Source: Pocillopora verrucosa (Eukaryota; Cnidaria; Anthozoa; Scleractinia; Pocilloporidae). Taken from it: DNA of 64,000 nucleotides. Numbering within the stretch: position 1 is the stretch's first letter; every line of letters starts with the position of its first letter. A program made the position numbers and the translations under genes. The DNA is taken from NCBI RefSeq assembly GCF_036669915.1, contig NC_089319.1, positions 7,885,346-7,949,345 on the forward strand, written 5' to 3'. Below, in pieces: positions 1-11,717 of the stretch. Below the pieces are notes generated by a model that worked only from the letters and a program-made list of their open reading frames with translations, ran no database searches and was not told where the DNA came from.

Positions 1-1299
1 GTAAAATAATTCACTAAGTAAAACTATTTCTACAATTATGTGACGTTGTAAGGATAGAATACTTTTACTCAATGTTCATATCCGGTCGGAAACTGTTTTA
101 TTCTTCATCGCGTGCCAAAGTGAACGGATAATCCTTCGAAATCCAATAAAGCAAGAATTTCTTGGACCAAAATTTGGATTTATGAAAGACTGTCGACGAA
201 AATAAATTAGAGGAAATTTTGATTAACGAACTGACAAATACTGAAAGCTGTTAAACAGAAAGCGCAGAGAAATTCGAAATACACCCGTTTCGATGAAACT
301 GGGAAGTGTCTGGAAAGTTTCCAGACACGTCGGACAAAATTACGAATCCTTCAGTCTGCGATGTACGTGTTCACAAGCGGAAGATTAAGAGGGCCAGGGT
401 CGTGCTCACTCACTGTCAAAATGGTAATGTGTAGGTCCAACATTCGATCCGGAAAAAAATTAGGCACGTCTTCCAAAAAGAAGAGAATGTCTCTTTGGAT
501 AACAACAGTTACATTTTAACGCAAGAGTAGATCTTTTTGACAGTATTTTACGAAAAAACAAACAAAACTGATGATCATCATGCATCACCGTCTAGTTTTA
601 CAGACTTTTTTGGAAAAAACAAATATAATGGAAAAAATCTACAAAATATGGGGGATGGGAGGTCGGAGAGGTCTGGAGAGGAATCAGACACCTCTACTTA
701 TTGCTGGTCTACAATTTCTAGTGTACAATATTTTTCTGGTCTTGAAAGAGGAAAATTTTATGAAAACAACCAGGAACCGAAATAGTCACCGAAAAAGGTG
801 AATTGGTGATTTAATTTTCTCCTATAGCCTTCAAATCTTGTTCCAGTCATGCATATCCCACTTGTGAGAATTCACTTCCGCTACTAAACGCAATCGTTCA
901 TGGGTAAGCCATGAGATCACGTTTTACCTTAAATTCGAGTTTCACAATGAAACAAAACGTAACTTGTTACAGGTCAGTATATCACAGTTTTCGTCAATGG
1001 CTACATCCTGGCAATATTGTTCTCTAGTCTTTTAAAGACAAAGGCTATAGCTAAAAGTTGTAATTCGATATAAGAAAAGAAAGTTTACACTGGCCGAAAT
1101 GGGAGAGTGAGAAATCTCTTTCCTGCCTCACGTTAGAGTTATTTGAACGAGAATAATTTCTGTTTACCATTTCTGGGGCCCCCAGCACTTAGGCCAGTAT
1201 CACCTCTCTCTGAACCGAATACCGAGCTGCTCACTATCATACTACTTCGGCACCTTTGAAGCGTTGCTTTTGCTTCTCTCCCACATTGAGTATCCTATA

Positions 1300-1440
1300 G
1301 ACTACGAGCAGTCCCTCCTTTTCGGCGAAGTCCGTCCCGCGGCGCGCAAATATCAATTTTTTTTTTCACTGATTTCTTTCACTCGCGCGAAGGATTTTGC
1401 TGAAAAGGAGGGACTTCTCGAAGTCCAAGTGACTCATGAT
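1300..1440. repeat. Dispersed palindromic repeat, copy 1
   Basis: The left part reads ACGAGCAGTCCCTCCTTTTC then GGCGAAGTCCGTC. The right part carries a near reverse complement (GAAAAGGAGGGACTTCTCG). A diverged relative with the same GGCGNAGTCCGTC core and GCGCG flank occurs at 53380-53560, so this is a dispersed repeat and not a gene. The open frame at 1264-1626 runs through it and is rejected as coding. Confidence 0.55.
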
Positions 1441-1802
1441 CTTGGCTCAGGCCGATCATTATCACCCGGTGTGAAAGTTCAGTCAATGAAAAATCACACT
1501 ACAACACTCTTCCACAAACGAAATTCGTCTAAAGAAGAACGAAAAGAAGAGAAAACAAAGAGGAAGCCAAGAGTGGGTGGCACATCTTTAATAGGAACAC
1601 TCCGAGAAGGGTCTCAATCGGGTTAACCGTTAACCGTGAAACGACCAAAAACTTAAGTTGTTTGGAAAAAAATTGGCATAATTTAGCCATAGGCGGTGAA
1701 AAAAGTTGACCGGATTAAAATATTTCCCGTGAGAATAACTGTGCTAGTTCGCGATCATTTCCTTTTAGCCTGCAGAATCGGCGTAATGTTTTGCGTTTTC
1801 AA

Positions 1803-1917
1803 GTCAAACGGAGGCAAGCGCTATGAGAGCGCAAAGCGCGAGTTACGAAGATAGCAGCTCCTCCCCTCGCAAGTGACTCGTACTTTGCGCTTGCCTAGCG
1901 CTTACTTCCGTTTGACT
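1803..1917. repeat. Inverted repeat (foldback), about 42-bp arms
   Basis: The left arm (about 1803-1845, beginning AGTCAAACGGAGGCAAGCGC) is the near-exact reverse complement of the right arm (about 1876-1917, ending TTCCGTTTGACT). The loop is about 30 bp. Transcribed, it would form a long hairpin. It is probably a miniature foldback element. Confidence 0.7.
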
Positions 1918-2061
1918 AAAAAACGTTAAGAAAAAACAAAACACGTCTCTTCTGTAGGCTAATTTCCTCTACTCTCATGACATTTAAGTGTGACTTAGCA
2001 ATAACACTGTAGGAAGAAATCATATGGTAGTCACTCGAAGGGTTTACAGTGTTAAGCTATA

Positions 2062-2160
2062 TTGTCATTCACTCTGACGAGGGGCTAACGCTCGAAATAT
2101 CAGTTTTAGAAACTCTTCACGGTTGCCAATTTACATTATCAACTCAGTTTATAAAATATA
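2062..2160 (+). repeat. Dispersed repeat (CTCTGACGA..GGGCTAACGCTCG family), copy 1
   Basis: Reads CTCTGACGAGGGGCTAACGC TCGAAA, then a CAATTTACATTATCAACTC tail. The same block recurs at 56699-56785 in the same orientation and, more diverged, in reverse at 37752-37830 and 38718-38800. The spread across introns and spacers marks it as a transposable-element fragment. I cannot assign a superfamily from the sequence alone. Confidence 0.7.
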
Positions 2161-2854
2161 AGTTTGAAAAAAAAGCAAACTATGATGATGCTCCTTTTAC
2201 ACGAAAAAAAAAACTATCGGTGAGACTGACTTGAAAATGAAATGAAATTTAATACGACTACGAGTAGAATTGATCATTTACAGGTACAACAATAAAAGTC
2301 ACACAAAATATATTCATATTCGTGCTACATTACTCCTGGGTAATGTTCCCTCGAAATCCAAGTAGATTCTCGAGGTCTGTAATCATAACTTGTCCAATTA
2401 CCACATTTAAAGTTCCTAAAAAAGCCTCTTCTTCTTCCCGTCTAGTATCCGAGAGAAAATGTCCGAATGGACATGACGTGCATGAGAAGTTTAGTTTATG
2501 CACGGGATACTCTCTCTGGAAGAACCATCCAGCACTTTCAAGCGCGGGTTCTCAGGTCAACAGCGAGGCAGGGGGTGGGGAGGGGGGGCTTTAGCTTCCC
2601 TCACTTTTGGCAAGGACGATATTTGTATTTTAAGTATGAGGTACGTAGGAAGAATAAATTTCAAATTTTTCTGGGGTAGGATGGTTCAAACCCATGCCTA
2701 CAAACTCGCGCCCCCAGGCACTCGTACTCAAGCCCCCCCCTTCCCCCCCCCCCTCTTTCAAGTTAAAAATAGGCTCCATCGTCCCTAGGCCAAATTTTAA
2801 AGAAAATTTTCTACAATCAAATTTAAAGTGGTTCAGTTAAAAAAATAAAAAGAT

Positions 2855-5800
2855 CTACACCGGCGTCGTTGGTGCCGCTGGTTTGGGATTGTCCCACCCA
2901 TAAACATTATCCGCTCCAAGTTCATCCACCTGGCGATTAAAGTCAGTGAAATCCACATACGAATGCACCCTAGTTTCCTCGCTGGTTTCTGTTCCTTGCT
3001 CCTGTTCGTTGCTTTCCCCTTCGCCGTCAATACCTTGACTACTCGCACCCAAAGCAGTTGCATGCTCGGGAGGAAATGAACCAGAAGGCGATCCGCTGGC
3101 CGATGAAGCGGAACTCTGAGTGTCTGACCGCGAGATGGTCACCTGTGGTACTAAGTTGGTGGGTGTGGACGTGGTAGGACTCGGGCTGTTTCCGCTTGGT
3201 GCAGGTCTGGTCTGTACTCCGGACGGTATGTACAGTGAAGGAGCACTCCCCGTCATGGGGTTGGAAGGGTTATATGGTACAGACACAGGAAGCACTCCGG
3301 GACTCATGGGAGGCATCGCTGTAATGCACCACAACTATAGTGAGCTAATGATAAAGTCTGCATGTGCGCCAAGAGGGCAGGGTCCGAATTAACTTTTCTA
3401 CACTGGTGCCAAGTGGCGATTAAACAACCTTGTTTCATTAGTTTCACTGACCAAACGCGTGGAACAGGCTGTTGCCAGATGGAAGAATTCAGTCGCCAAA
3501 AATATTCAATTTGCAAAAATTTTCGGTTAAGAGCAAAATACAATTTCACGAAACACACCCGGTAGCACCACTTATATGATGTCTGTTGAAATAATTTTCA
3601 GTTACCGCTCGTGAGAGATAAAGCCGATTGCCGGTCAAGTGGTCGCCTATGGGAGTTTAAAAAAATTGAACGTTGTAAACGAGTATCTCTAAAAGTGGTC
3701 GCTTATATGAGGTGGTCGCTTACGAGAGGATCCTTTTATAGTAATTTGACTCGGAAACTTTTGGTAGTTTGAAAAAGAGGTCGCAAACAAGAGGGATCGC
3801 TTTCGAGGGGTGGTCGCAAAGGGAGGTTCGATTGTATTTCTTGACCAGCTAAGTGTAAAAGAGCGCAGCAAAAAAATAGCGGACGCATTGTTTGTCGAGC
3901 GTTGATTTGCAGGAAGATAGCCTGTTCCAGGCGTTCAGCATAACGAAGTGTGATAGTAAACGGCGCAACAGTCGTGGAGGAGTGAAAAGACGAGGGAGGG
4001 TTGGGTTGGGTTGCGTGATGAACGCGTACTTTACTCGACCCGACCCAAACCTCCCTTGGTTTTTTTTTCGCCGTCTGCTACTTCACTCCATTTTACCCTC
4101 TGGAAGCCTGGAACAGGCTGGCAGGACGAACACTGGCAAGACTTCAAGTCAGTCGCCTGCTGGTGACCGCATGGAAACTCTGGTCGCCGACAATCAATTC
4201 TTAGTCGTAATTTCCAATGTATGCCAGAAAGTGTTGCATACCTACCTGACACCGACTGTCTTCCGGGAGCCCTTGGACTCTTCAAACTATTGGCGATCTC
4301 CTCTTTGAAAATTCGAATCAGTAATGTCATATCATCTCTTTTCTGACACTTGGACATTTGGGTCATGTATGTGTCATGATGTGCCCTGCCCACTCTATCC
4401 ACAACAGCTTGTGCCACACCAGTCATGTTGTTCTGACAATGAAGTTCTTCAGCGACCAGCCGAACAACATCAAAATTGGAATTGGTTTCTACATCTGACG
4501 CTTCATCGATGGACTTGTAAACACCATCCGACATCAGCACCAGACAGTGGAAGGTTTCGTCAATTGGAAAGCCACCGCAAATGTGAGGCTCTGCGATAAC
4601 AGGCTCTTCAGTAGCGGCACTACAGAAATCATCATAGATCATGATTAAAGGGGGTAAACCGCGTGCGGCGTCGGTGGAGAGTGGGTGGGAGGGGGGAAGG
4701 GGGAGTGTGGGGTGTTTACAAGACAATGTGGTTCTATCAACTGAGTTAATGATGTAAATTTGAGGACAGCTAGAGATGCATTTAGAAATCAAAACAAACT
4801 GCAAGCACCTTAGAATATCAAAGTCCTTGTAGCCACCTTTAACACAATAGTCTCCGATACTTCTTGTGTTCTCCTGATTTCCAATCCGACGATTCCTTAA
4901 TATCTGCTGAATGTCCAGACCCAGATTTGCCAGCCGAGTAAGCTCGTCGTTGTTACTTGTGACGTGGTCAACACTCAGCTGAGGATATAAAGGAAAAAAG
5001 GTCGCGTTTTAGAGATTGTACATTCCCCTACTCAGTTTAAATTGCGGCATTTTTAAAGAAAAGCTTTCCCCAACAAAATGACAAAATGCCTTCTGATTCG
5101 TCTCAACCTTGATCTTTTTACTTCAAGTCTATCAAATGCTACAGTTCTCTATGCAAGAAGCACTAAACACCAACATTGCAAACTAAGGACTATTTCTAAT
5201 TTGGAAACACAGAACAATACAAGTTTGGCCCAGCCTAAAAGATGTGTTTCAATCGCTAGTTATTACTCGGCTTCCCTTCAATCAAACTTACACACTGCAG
5301 GGCTCCAAGCTCAATTTTTTAAAAAGTCGCCTTTTGGCCACCTTTAGCTGCAAAATGGTCGCCATAGAAATAATTTGGTCGCCGAAATCGTCAATATTGC
5401 GCTACCGGCGTTTTTACGGTTGTTAATTCGACCAAACATCGATGGATTTTGCGATTTTTTTTCAAATCTGTTGGTAGCCAATTGGCGACTTTCGCCGAAT
5501 TTTTAGTCGCCAAATATATTTATTACTCCTCATGTCGACCAAAACAGTCGCAACTTGGAGCGCTGCACGGATTGCCTTCCCAAAAACAGTACAATACAAC
5601 AAGATGAGCAAGCTATCATGTTAATGGCAATTTAAGTTTCCTGGCTTGACTAGGTCACTTTATATTCTAAGGAGAAGCTCCAAAATAAGTGATTACCGCT
5701 AACTACAGAAGGCAGTTGTTATTTTACATTCCGCCGTTAACAAGCATAGGATGGGAATAAACCCTAGAGATCACCAACCTATGTAAAAGATTTACTGAAT

Positions 5801-8800
5801 GTATGCCTTCTCTGCTCTGCTATGGTGCTCGTGGGTATTGCCGCTGTAACTGGGAGTTAACCCTTTACCCTAACATCGGTATGCATATTCTCCACACTGT
5901 TCTCTATACGTTTCCCAAGGTGCTAACAAGGGAGAATTTGTTGAACAGGCCAGAGCCTCTTGAGTTAGCAAGCTATTCCTTTATTCCTCTGACCTTAAAG
6001 TGTGATTCGGGGGGGGGGGGGGGGGGGGGGGGGGGGCGGGCGAAAACACGTGGTAAGGAAAAATTAAAGGCTAGACACTCTAAGGAGTCAAAGAGTTAAA
6101 AATATGTACTGTTGTTACCTGCGTCACAGAAATACTTCCTTCAGGAGTCTCTCTACATAAGAGTGCTCTAGAGTCACCAACATTAGCCACAAAGAGTTTA
6201 TTTTGGAAAATCAGAGCTACTACAGCAGTAGTACCACCACTGATCTCATCTTGCAAGGCCTGCATTCTGGCAACCTCATCTGGGAACTGTTGGTAAGCTT
6301 CATATGAGCTCAGACCCTAAGAAAATAAAATGCAAGAAAATCATTTGTTAAACTGACGTTTTTCTTTGATATTGATACTGTGGCGTCAGTAAGTTTAATG
6401 ATTAGTCATGTATCTTGATTCATGAAATAAACGGTTTTATCATATAAACTAAGGAGTTATACAAGGATTTCCAGCTCTGACAAAAGCCGTAACAACACAC
6501 GTGAAAAAATATCGTATTTTTTCACATGTGTTTGATATCGCCAATCAGCCGCTGACACGTCACTCGCCTTTTGCGCCACTCGGTCAGGTTGGTGAATGAA
6601 CGGCGAAGCCTTCGCCATTCTCAATCTAAGGTCGTTTGTTGGAATTTGTTTTGGGTTATGGCTGCTAAAACACTAAAAATTCCGTATCGCGTACAGACAG
6701 TGACGTTAAAACTTTCCTATAAGGGGAAGAAAACCAAAATATTGAAAGAAAAACCAAAGCTACGTATTCGGTGGCTTTGGTATTAGCATTTCTCGCGGCT
6801 GGGAGCGAAAATCGAGAACTGGAAGATTTGTCACTGGCCGATTTTGCCCGTGTACCTAAAAGATTTCTTCTGTCGGTAAGGACCATATAATAACTGAGAA
6901 TTTTGCACATTGAAAATTACGCCCATAGTTTGTTTTTGTATTGTTTCAACAAATTGTTTCATCATGAGCCTTGGCGCCAACGCCGTTTAAGATTTTTAGT
7001 CAGGGATTTTCGATCCCTTTATTTTCATTCATTTATAAAGTTGACTATCTTGCACTGTTAAAGTTATGAAGTGTTCAGTTCTCTATAGCAGTATCAATAA
7101 GGCAGTTAAAAATCAACAGAATCGAATATTTAGTATTGGTGGCTGCCTATCCTTACTAACAGGAGTTGGGGATGAAACATAGGGTAGGCTAATTTGCACA
7201 CAAAAAATCAAAAATAGAATTTGCAAAAAGAGTGCAAAGGGGAAAAGGCCTTCGATATGGATAGGACATAAAACCATTTTCCAACAGGGAGTTCCTTTAC
7301 CCATCTTTCCTTAACATCCAGGAACAAAACAATTCTTAGGCATAGTGTAATAGAATATTTTGCCAACAACCCATTGCTATTCAAGAGCTGCATTTTTAAA
7401 ACAAGCCCTGAGGCCTACCTAGACAAGCTAACTTTCATGCAAATTGACATGGGCCCTCCAAGTAATCTGCCATATTTTCATTTGGTCTATACAAGTTTGT
7501 TAAATTTTGATATTCATTACTTAATGCCTTTAATTGAGAGCAAAAAAAAAAAAAAAGGAGATTCAGATGCATCCAGCCACAGGCCTTTTAATAACCCAAT
7601 TTAAAACTTTCCTACAATAAAAATATAAAAATTTTCAGTAGTTGGGGATTTTTTTAAATTGAAACAATAACTCCAATTGGAATCTTCCTAACATTAAAAG
7701 ATTAAAGTACAAGAAAGAACACAAAATGTACCTCAGGCATTGATAATTGAATTTCTGTCTTCTCAGCCAAAGCATCATCTAATGATTGGAAGAATCCTTT
7801 TTCAACTACAATAAAGGCCTGCCTGATGGCTCCCTTGATCTGCTCATCATTCATATCAGCTGTTGACAGTCAGAGATTAGATTATTGATAAGAATATTAC
7901 TAAGTGTTTCAGAGCAATTAATAGATAAAATGTCACAACATCACAACATCTTGATCAGTAATGCAATTTAACAATACCAGTATGCGATCATTCATCCACT
8001 TTTATAAGGTATAAATCTGAAAGATCTCATTATTAATTCTCCTTACTGCTCGTCATATAATTCTTGTGATGTTAGTTTGGAGAATTTAGTATTGGATCAA
8101 CTAATAATCCCCTAATTAATATTTTCCTTTATTCTCATGACTTGTCTGCTTGATATTGTATTAATATTGTAAGGAGAAATTCTGTCTTGGTCACTCATGG
8201 AAGTTAAAAAGTTAAAAAGAAAACTAAGAAAACATATTATCATTCAGGACTTGTTAGCTCTCCAAACTACAAACTGAAATTGAGTCTGAGGTTCAAATGC
8301 TGCCATATAACCAATCCCAAGTGAACTAAAGAAAATTAATCTTTGCATTACCTCTATATTTTCAAGTAGAAATATACAATGAGAGAAAAGAGACATCAGT
8401 CATAACACAAGGCTCTCTTATTTTACCCATAAATCAAAACAATTTATATAGTATCACAACTAAATGTATGCAAGAATTCATGTGATGGTCTTGTCTACAA
8501 AAGGGCTATTTTTGAGTAAGTTACAGCCCTCTGTAATAATAATAAAAATAAATATAAAAATAAAAAATAATTTTACCAAGTTTCTTACTAACCAGTTAGC
8601 TGACCAAGTAATAGCTCAGCAGGGAGTCTCTGAACAGTAAAATCTGAAGCCCTTGTTCCATCATGACCATCAAAGACTCCATAGAGATATGTGTCATCTA
8701 CATTGAAATGGAAACTCCTGTCCTCTAATTCATGTTCCTCCCTTCTTCCACCATCCTCTCTGTACCTTTGATTTGTAAGGAAACCAACCCCAGACAATTT

Positions 8801-10378
8801 GCAGACTGGGAGGTCATCTGTCCAATTCTCAGTAGGACTTTGGGACTTAAAACAAAATTTAAAGCAATCAATCAGAAAAAAAGCTATCTCTGTTAGGATT
8901 TTCTGTTGAAATGGCCATACTCTGAGACAAACCATTTCCAGGGGGTATGTTTTTTTTCAGAAAACTCCATTATTATGATAACAAGCTATACTCTGAGAAA
9001 TCTGAGATTTCCCATTTTTATTGAAAAAGTATCCAAATTTGCTTTTATTAAGGAGATAAGGCATAGTTACAAGGAATAACATAGTTACAGGGGAACTATG
9101 TTCACTCTGTATTCAAGAGACTTGACATAGATGTTAGATTTTTGTAATTGCTCAGATAACTGTGGATATTTTTGTAATCTGATGGGTTGAGGATTATGTC
9201 ATATCTTGCTATAATCACCCAAAACAAGGTGATTATAGCTGGGAAGCTATTTTTATCTTATTGGAATGACTGCAATTAACAAACTATGAGACATTGTCAT
9301 TAACAATAATTCCCTGAAGGTGAAGTGAAAATTGTTGAATAATTCTAACAAAAAGTCAGGGGGATTATTTAACAATATTTGATAAATAATTCCTTACTAG
9401 GTGCTTTTGGAATTAATTTTTAAATATTTGTTTTGATGTGGAAACCATTCTGTTTCAATTGTTTTGATTAAAGAACCAGTTTCTACTTGAATTTGATGGG
9501 TTCACTAATTCAACCAGCAAAAATTTCATATCTTCCTTTTGAAAAGTGTTACTCCAAACTACAAAGCATCTTTCGAGGTCTTAGGAATTAAATTTTTGTC
9601 ATCACTTCCTAGGTTGCACTAACGAAACACATTCCTGCAATAATCACCTTGCATGAGGTAATTATAGCAAGATATGATTCAATCCTCGACAAATCAGAGC
9701 CTTCACATCTTGATAATCACCAGAGCAATTATATCAAACAAGTTCTTGCAAAAAAAAAAAGACAAGACCACTACACATTGTCATGTTTCATTCAGTTTAC
9801 ATATTAACAATGTGATCCACATGCCAAACTCTGCTTCCCTTCATTGATGGGCAAAAAGTTGGAAGCAGAGAAAAACAAAACAAACGGTTTAGCTCTGACA
9901 ATTAATAATTATTCACCTCAACTCAGGCTATATGAAAATGGTTGCGTAATCCCCTCAACTTTGTCTCGCAGTTATTAAACAATAGTCACTTCGTCCTTGA
10001 TGAATAATTATCAGATACAGTTGAGCAATCGAAAATTTATGACAAGTGTGAAGGAAGTGAAGTATTTCAGGTGGAAAACATGATTTCAAGTTAACATTTA
10101 AAGCAACTATTAAAATCACAGGAGTACATTTAAAAGGATATGCAATCCTTGGCTTACAGTTGAAGTTTCTGGCTGAAATTATGCAACCCTAGAATACCAG
10201 GGTGATCAAGAGACGATACGTGATTCTTGATACGGTTCCAGCTGTTTGCTAACTGTTGTCATATTGCTCTATATTTATTGTGCTTCACGAAGACAATCAC
10301 GAAGAAACAACGAGACAGAAATTCGAAAAAAGGTTTGAGCTAAGTACTTACCACGGTAGAGCTCCGTTTGCTAGCCAT
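2855..10378 (-). CDS. TAB1: TAB1, TAK1-binding protein 1 (PP2C-fold adaptor)
   Basis: Coding exons on the minus strand: 10378-10352, 8845-8593, 7859-7732, 6316-6119, 4978-4809, 4619-4246 and 3318-2855. They total 1614 nt (537 aa; human about 504) with consistent phase. The start MASKRSSTV joins in frame to SQSPTENWTDDLPVC, matching the TAB1 N-terminus. Residues about 17-340 form a PP2C-like domain with HELED, GVFDGHDG, VGDSRALLC, RSIGDY, MSDGVYKS and RDDMTLL. The C-terminal region is Ser/Pro/Thr-rich, includes VYPVSVPY-like VLPVSVPY, and ends with SYVDFTDF, the equivalent of the vertebrate TAK1-binding helix. In other animals TAB1 activates TAK1 (MAP3K7) and binds p38 in cytosolic stress and immune signalling. 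Unlike human TAB1, the usual PP2C metal-ligand positions are retained (see findings). Intron 1 holds a large foldback element. An upstream in-frame-looking ATG (10433) is out of phase with exon 2 and was not used. Confidence 0.95.
3545..3840. repeat. GTGGTCGC-rich degenerate repeat in TAB1 intron 6
   Basis: Within about 290 bp, variants of GTGGTCGCTTA(C/T)GAGAGG and GTGGTCGCAAAGGGAGG recur several times (about 3640, 3694, 3711, 3811). It is probably a dispersed intronic repeat with internal short duplications. It contains no coding sequence. Confidence 0.5.
5298..5573. repeat. GGCGACT-rich element with short terminal inverted repeats, copy 1
   Basis: Lies in TAB1 intron 4. It begins GGGCTCCAAGCTCAATTTTT and ends CAACTTGGAGCGC, so the termini are inverted around CTCCAAG. 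The interior has repeated TTGGCGACT / GGTCGCC motifs. Related sequence occurs at 35812-36330 (split by another element) and, reversed, at 52005-52110. It is probably a non-autonomous DNA transposon. Confidence 0.6.
5857..6099 (+). repeat. Miniature TIR element family A, copy 1, with internal poly-G expansion
   Basis: Opens TTAACCCTTTACCC and has the family core TATGCATATTCTCCACACTG and GGAGAATTTGTT. It ends CTCTAAGGAGTCAAAGAGTTAA. Where other copies read GGGGTGATA-TTGTAAGGAG, this one carries 28 consecutive G at 6009-6036 followed by unrelated G/C-rich sequence. It lies in TAB1 intron 4. Confidence 0.7.
6496..6530. repeat. Short near-perfect palindrome
   Basis: ACACACGTGAAAAAATA and TATTTTTTCACATGTGT are reverse complements with one mismatch and a 3-bp loop. 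It lies in TAB1 intron 3 and is a likely foldback repeat terminus. No gene is associated with it. Confidence 0.55.
8029..8215 (+). repeat. Miniature TIR element family B, copy 1
   Basis: Lies in TAB1 intron 2. The core AATTCTCCTTACTG, GTATTGGATCAACTAAT and ATTGTAAGGAGAAATTCTG is shared with 34264-34470, 35152-35362 and 36900-37110. The right end TCATGGAAGTTAAAAAGTTAA matches the family terminus. The left terminus is eroded. Confidence 0.75.
9146..9735. repeat. Foldback element with about 95-bp inverted arms
   Basis: Lies in TAB1 intron 1. The left arm (about 9146-9243) includes GAGGATTATGTCATATCTTG CTATAATCAC and AAGGTGATTAT. The right arm (about 9640-9735) contains the reverse complement with few mismatches (AAGGTGATTATTGC..., TTGCTATAATTACC, GAATCATATC as read on the minus strand). 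The AT-rich interior of about 400 bp has no open frame. It is consistent with a non-autonomous long-TIR transposon. Confidence 0.65.
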
Positions 10379-11717
10379 GAATTCACTAAGTTATCATTAC
10401 TTTCGACTTCATTCGAAGGCCTCTCTCCTTCCGCCATCCAATAAACAAAGATGGAGGTTTGGGATAATTGAGAGAGCTAGTCTTAGTCTCCTTCGACCAA
10501 CTACTTTGGTAAAAAGAGGGAGCGGACTGGACGAAAGTGAGAGGGATTTAGGAATAATCGGGGGTGGGAACATAACAAAGGGTATCTTAGCGATCCTAGC
10601 ACGATCCTAGCACAATCCGACCAAACACAAATCTAAGCCATGGTTAAAATAGAATGAAACGAATGGAATATCAAAACCGGACATGAACAATCCGTTAAAT
10701 TCTTATGCTATTTCTTTCGTCTGATATGCAAATTTTAAACAGGACTTGACGAATCCAACGAACGATAAATTTTCACAGTTGGTAGACTAAACAATAAAAC
10801 AATAACTGCATCTGAACCCCATGGTATTTCTTAATGCGAAAAAACAACATAGCATTCGTTCGTGGGCGTGATCACGATAAAAGATAAAATTCATGTAGAA
10901 AAGTCAAAATTATCAGTCTGAGGGAAACGAATAAATTATTATATAAATATATATTTTTAAATACAATTATATGAAACAAAAAATATCTGCTTTTGTACGA
11001 GGAAACTAAAACTATTCCATCAGTTCTGATTAAATTTTTGACATTCCGTTCTTTAGCGACCAAATAATGCACTGTCATTATTTTCAAAACATTGAAAATG
11101 TTTTCGCAATATGTTTTTGTCGTGTCAGTTGTCACGAACGTGGGACATGGAATATTCTTAAGTCTATGGTTCGATTCCTCATGGAGAATCGGGGACTCAG
11201 GATTTTTCTGTATCCCTAGCTCGTGTTACTAATCGTGACAGGACAAAAAAACATAATTCGTTATTTCTTAATCGAGCTGAAGTATTTTTTACCTTTCATA
11301 TTCTTTTTACAAACATTGCTACTTTTATTTGTTTTCTTTAACTTTGTGGAACATTCGTCTCTTAATAATTAATAAAAATTATGAAACAGACCCATGGACA
11401 GAACCGAATATCAAACGTATCTCATTTTAATGAAGTGTATTCAGGCAACACCCTTTAACGAATTAGGCAACAGAGCAGAAGTAAAAATACGAAAAAAATG
11501 TGTGAAAATTAAATTACTTCACTATGGCACAAAAATTAAATTCCTAAACCGGAAGTCTTTCTGATTATTCAACATCCGGTCACGTGGTCCTTAGCGTAAG
11601 AAAAAGTTGACATCTTTTCGTTGCAACACGACATTTAACTTTCCTCTCTTTGGTAAACTTTTTGTGGTTGTTTGGCTGTAACAAAACGTTGGAACACAAG
11701 AATAGTAATTTGAGGTT
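10379..11717. promoter_or_regulatory. Divergent TAB1 / DCUN1D3 intergenic promoter region
   Basis: 1339 bp between the two start codons, with no conserved open frame. A likely TAB1 upstream region at 10430-10450 contains GGATGGCGGAAGG. Near DCUN1D3, 11549-11556 reads CCGGAAGT (ETS-type), 11574-11579 ATCCGG, and 11581-11586 the palindrome CACGTG (E-box). These are within 170 bp of the DCUN1D3 ATG. Site calls are by motif only. Confidence 0.45.

Larger units (their letters stand above)
1..2854. other. Non-coding flank downstream of TAB1
   Basis: I see no conserved coding region here. The open frames of 60-120 codons are low complexity or fall in repeats. The stretch holds a palindromic repeat near 1300-1440, a strong inverted repeat at 1803-1917, a dispersed repeat copy at 2062-2160, and C/G-rich tracts around 2570-2590 and 2730-2755. 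The part nearest 2854 is probably TAB1 3' UTR, but I did not find a canonical poly(A) signal on the minus strand close to the stop codon. Confidence 0.6.

Noticed and set aside
1264-1626. 120-codon plus-strand open frame
   Set aside because: It crosses a dispersed palindromic repeat, has a low-complexity Lys/Glu/Arg tail and no recognisable domain.
3892-4308. 138-codon plus-strand open frame
   Set aside because: It is largely antisense to TAB1 exon 6, whose minus-strand frame is clearly the real one.
10350-10433. Upstream TAB1 start at 10433 (MAEGERPSNE...)
   Set aside because: It reaches the same donor in a different phase and would hit a stop soon after joining exon 2. The ATG at 10378 gives the family N-terminus in frame.
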